DNA from: Chamaea fasciata
Lineage: Eukaryota; Chordata; Aves; Passeriformes; Sylviidae
DNA length: 64,000 bases
Direction: 5' to 3'
Assembly: GCA_029207755.1 (NCBI GenBank)
Contig: JARCOQ010000002.1
Coordinates: forward strand, 11,361,156-11,425,155
Within the stretch, counting starts at the first letter, position 1; each line of letters opens with the position of its first letter. Position numbers and translations under genes: made by a program. Positions 60,901-64,000 of the stretch are shown one piece after another. Below the pieces are notes generated by a model that saw only the letters and a list, made by a program, of their open reading frames with translations, searched no databases and had not been told where the DNA came from.

Positions 60901-63150
60901 CCTGAGCTCCTACTCCCAAGCAGGGGCAAATTCCTGCTCAGAGCAGAGTCAGAAGTGCCTGGGAGAGGGTTTGGAGGTGTCAGAAAACAAAGCTATCAGA
61001 AAGCAGAACTGCAACAGGAACAAAGCTTCCAGAATTCAGTTCTGACTGAAAAAGTCTTGAAAATCAGATTAAACATTGCCTTTCCATGTGTTTCTCTGTA
61101 CTTAATAAGCAATTTTTGAGGAAAGTGAGCTGAATCAGTGAAACTCTTGACTCCACTACTACTTTTGCTCCTGACAAGAAGCAGCCCTCATGTCTTGCTG
61201 ACGTTTCAGATTAAAGAGTATCAATGTCTTTTATGGTTCAATAAAAAATTGTTTCCCTATAGGATCTCTCCTAATTGAGCACCTGCATACAAACAAAAGA
61301 GATCGGATTTTGTTTTAGCCTTGTAAATAAGAAGCCTTGGATGTGATCCAGCCCTTCAGTGAGGGAGCCAAATAATTGACAGCCTGGTCACAGCTGGCAG
61401 CCACACCAGTAGGGTTCCAAAATATGAGGGGAAGAAGGAGAACAGGTATAAAATACATACCTTTTACAGGATAGATTCTCACTGAAACAACATACTAATT
61501 CTTCACCTGTAAATCTCAAAACTCTGTGGCTAAAAGTAAATCTCTGTATAGTGTTAATTCCTCCCAAACGCTGCCCTTTCAGTAGGGACATCTCAAAGTA
61601 AAACTCTGGCAGAGGTTGCTGATTTTTACCTTCAGCCAGATGGCAGAATATGATCCTTACCAGCTTAGGTTTTGACTCTCGGTAATGTCTATTTTGACCA
61701 AATATTTTATCACTAAACTCTTGAATCTGCATGGAAATTTAAAATTTAGAAATTTACTGACAAACTGAATGTTAAAATGACAATGTCCAGGAAGTGCTTC
61801 AGACCTTTAAAGAATGTGAACTGCATTTCTCCAACAGGAATTCTGATGAGCCTCATCTTTCTCTCCTCACATTTCCTTGAATTCATGCAAATTTTTGAGA
61901 CCCCCACTGTGCTGTCTGCCTAGTCAGAACATTTCCTGAGTTGCATTAATAATATTTGGCTTGGCACCAAACAACCTTGAAAAGGTTATGAGTGGAGTAC
62001 AAAAGCATTCAGAAGCTTTTATCAGGTGTAGTTGCAGGTTTTATTTTAAAGTAAATGCTTAATATAGTTTCAGTTTCAAAGAATCTTATTGGGTGCTGGT
62101 TTTATTCAGTATGTAATAGTCAGGCCGTGCAATGTCTAAACTTCTTTCAGATGTTCATTAATGGTCTTACAGAATCTTTTTGTGCTTTTTGAACAAATGT
62201 ATCCATTCAAAAGATAAATGTACTAGATCTGCTGATATTCAGTGGAATGCTTCAGTCTGGCTTTGTTTTGTACATATAAAAGTTTGTGTCTGGCCTTTTT
62301 CACGAGTCTTTTTTTCCTCCATCTGCTTGAGCCTAGATTATAACCTCCCCCACATGAATGTACATCAAAAAACTTTAAAGAGGTACAATCTATAAGTTTT
62401 ATTATTATAAGAGGACTAGTCTGTAAAAAATTTGGACCATGGATAGTAATAAGAAACAAGCATCATTTCAGATGCTCCATCTTCCTTTGGATTTCTTCTG
62501 ACCATTTTTATAATGATATGAATACCTTTTTCTTTAAAAAAAAATTACCTTGTTTTTGCTGAAGAGTCTCACTACACATCACATGTATCTGAATGATAAG
62601 GCAAATCCACAAGATGGGATTTGGGGGTTGAAATTAGGAGAGGAAAAAAAGGTTATGTAGATATCTTGCTAGCTTTGAGAAAAATTATTAACAGCACCCA
62701 GAGGTCTGTCACATTTACAAACTAATGCAAAAGAAGAGAGAACTGTGCTTTTTTCTCATCTTTCTAGTTCAATAATTTAATACATGGGCTGTACAGTAAT
62801 TGTCACAGGTTTTGGTAATTAAATGTCTCATCCTGTTTCACATTAAATTTTCGGAAGTCTGAGAGTGGAGAAAATTTGATGGACTTCAGCTAAAGTGAAA
62901 GATTTAACCTAAAATAAAGACCTATCCAATGAAAAAGAATGGTTTAGTCCTTGCGAATGTTGAAGAGACTAGTTATCGTACTGAAACTGTGAAACAGAAA
63001 AATAGTAGGTGATGGAAAGGCCAGAATAGGGCTGTCAAATTTTAAATTTTAACATATGGACTGCTCACTCCCTGCTCTGGTTGCTAGTCATTCCCAGATG
63101 GTGTCTTTAGTGAGTGATGGTGAGGGGAAAGGAGCAGGTGGCAATGGCAA
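57910..63150. other. Long unique stretch, no gene seen
   Basis: About 5.2 kb of AT-rich DNA. The minus frame at 61388-61732 (114 codons) is the longest without a repeat explanation and shows no recognisable domain. About 60660-60990 is somewhat GC-richer and could be an unidentified old repeat. Confidence 0.55.
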
Positions 63151-63204
63151 TTTTTTGGGTTGGTTTGTTGGTTTTTTAGTTGGGTTTTTTTGATGTTTTT
63201 TTTT
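63151..63204 (+). repeat. T/G-rich low-complexity tract
   Basis: T runs, GGGTTGG and GGTTTG units and a long T run, matching the texture of the tracts at 7.8, 25.6 and 37.3 kb. Confidence 0.85.
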
Positions 63205-64000
63205 AACATATATCTACTTAAAATTTTGTGTTCTATATTAAAAAAAAGAGAGAAAAAATACAGGAAGTATGGGAAGAGATAATACATAACTTGGAATATG
63301 ATGATGAAATATGGAATATGAAATTAAGGAAATCCTATTGTTGTGGACTGATGAGTCAGGATCAGAATTTGGATCCAGATCTGAACTCCCCTCTAAGTGG
63401 TGAATAATAGTTTTCATACAGGGCCTTGTTCAGCCCCTATCATGGCTTGGCCCAGCAACTGCAGGAAGAAACGTCCCTCCAGAATGGGGTTGGCTTCTCC
63501 TTGGGTGCACAGAGCATCACAGCTCTCCAACACATGCTCAGGGAGAGGCCTGCATATATTTTTAAATGTGTTTATCTGTATGGAAACCGTATGCCAAAGA
63601 CATGGGGCTTGTGGATTTAGTGCTGAACACTGAGTTCATGATGCAGGGATGATACTGATCTCTTTAAGCCGATGTAATTTTTTTGCCAGAGGTTTCTTCT
63701 TGTGAGAAATATCCTTAGCTTCTCCTTGTTAACTCTTTGTTGGCAACTATAGCTGGAGTGTGACATGTCCTGACTTAGACAGTGATTGTACTTCCAGGTG
63801 CTGACTCCAGGCTTTTTCTTACAGTGATCCCAGTTGCTCCTTCACATCTAGCAATAAGAGCTCCCACTCACACTACTTGTCTCCATTTTTCCTTCTCATT
63901 ATTCCTTTGTGTCCAGCTGTGTCACAGTTTGATGGGTTTTTCTAGAATATAAGTAACATTTCTTAATATACTATAATGAACCTAAAACTTGGCTATATTT
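63205..64000. other. Unique DNA, no gene seen
   Basis: A somewhat GC-richer patch at 63420-63640 has open frames of 64-78 codons in two phases but no recognisable protein motif. Nothing else is identified up to the window edge. Confidence 0.5.

Noticed and set aside
61388..61732. 114-codon minus frame not explained by a repeat
   Set aside because: No domain, no codon pattern or splice context that I can recognise; one such frame is expected by chance in 64 kb.
1..64000. CRISPR arrays, bacterial operons, tRNA/rRNA genes, mitochondrial insertions
   Set aside because: No regularly spaced repeats, ribosome binding sites or cloverleaf genes were seen by eye, and no mitochondrial gene order was recognised.

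Overview
This window reads as intergenic or deep-intronic DNA from a bird, probably a songbird or close relative. The basis is repeat content. There are several 5'-truncated CR1 LINE 3' ends carrying the family's typical (ATTCTATG/ATTCTG)-type tails. Two solo endogenous-retrovirus LTRs have the flavour of avian ERVL-type elements. Old MIR-like SINE relics and many T/G-rich (GGTTT, TTTG) low-complexity tracts are also present. The background is AT-rich, with scattered stops in all frames. The bird call is firm; the songbird call rests on remembered LTR similarity and is tentative.

I find no protein-coding gene, exon, tRNA, rRNA or CRISPR array that I can support. The longest open frames are antisense shadows of CR1 copies, LTRs or simple repeats, and the rest look like chance frames. 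The window is therefore either a gene desert or part of one very long intron; the sequence alone cannot decide.

Layout. 1-9.9 kb: unique AT-rich DNA, one CR1 on the minus strand (3713-4015), a T/G-rich tract near 7.8 kb, a conserved-element candidate near 8.3 kb and a MIR-like relic at 8.56-8.75 kb. 9.9-12.1 kb: a CR1 on the plus strand and a pair of about 90-bp direct repeats of unknown identity. 12-20 kb: mostly unique DNA, with a 105-base GGGA purine tract at 16.9-17.0 kb. 20.1-22.4 kb: a MIR-like relic, a 0.8-kb GC-rich solo LTR on the minus strand and a second small MIR-like piece. 22-32 kb: unique DNA with T/G- or A/C-rich tracts and a moderately GC-rich unidentified block at 31.2-31.6 kb. 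32.6-33.1 kb: the longest CR1 fragment, plus strand. 39.4-41.0 kb: a small palindromic relic and a solo LTR on the plus strand. 47-53 kb: a GGGAAA array, a CR1, a 178-base purine tract and two CR1 copies lying end to end. 53-64 kb: a 40-A run, a very old LINE fragment near 55.4 kb, otherwise unique DNA.

No genes act together here. What can be read is insertion history: ancient SINE/LINE relics, later CR1 fragments, solo LTRs left after LTR-LTR recombination, and young microsatellites. I did not find a new biological system. The items most worth checking are the paired 90-bp unknown repeat, the conserved-element candidates and the quadruplex- or triplex-prone purine tracts.
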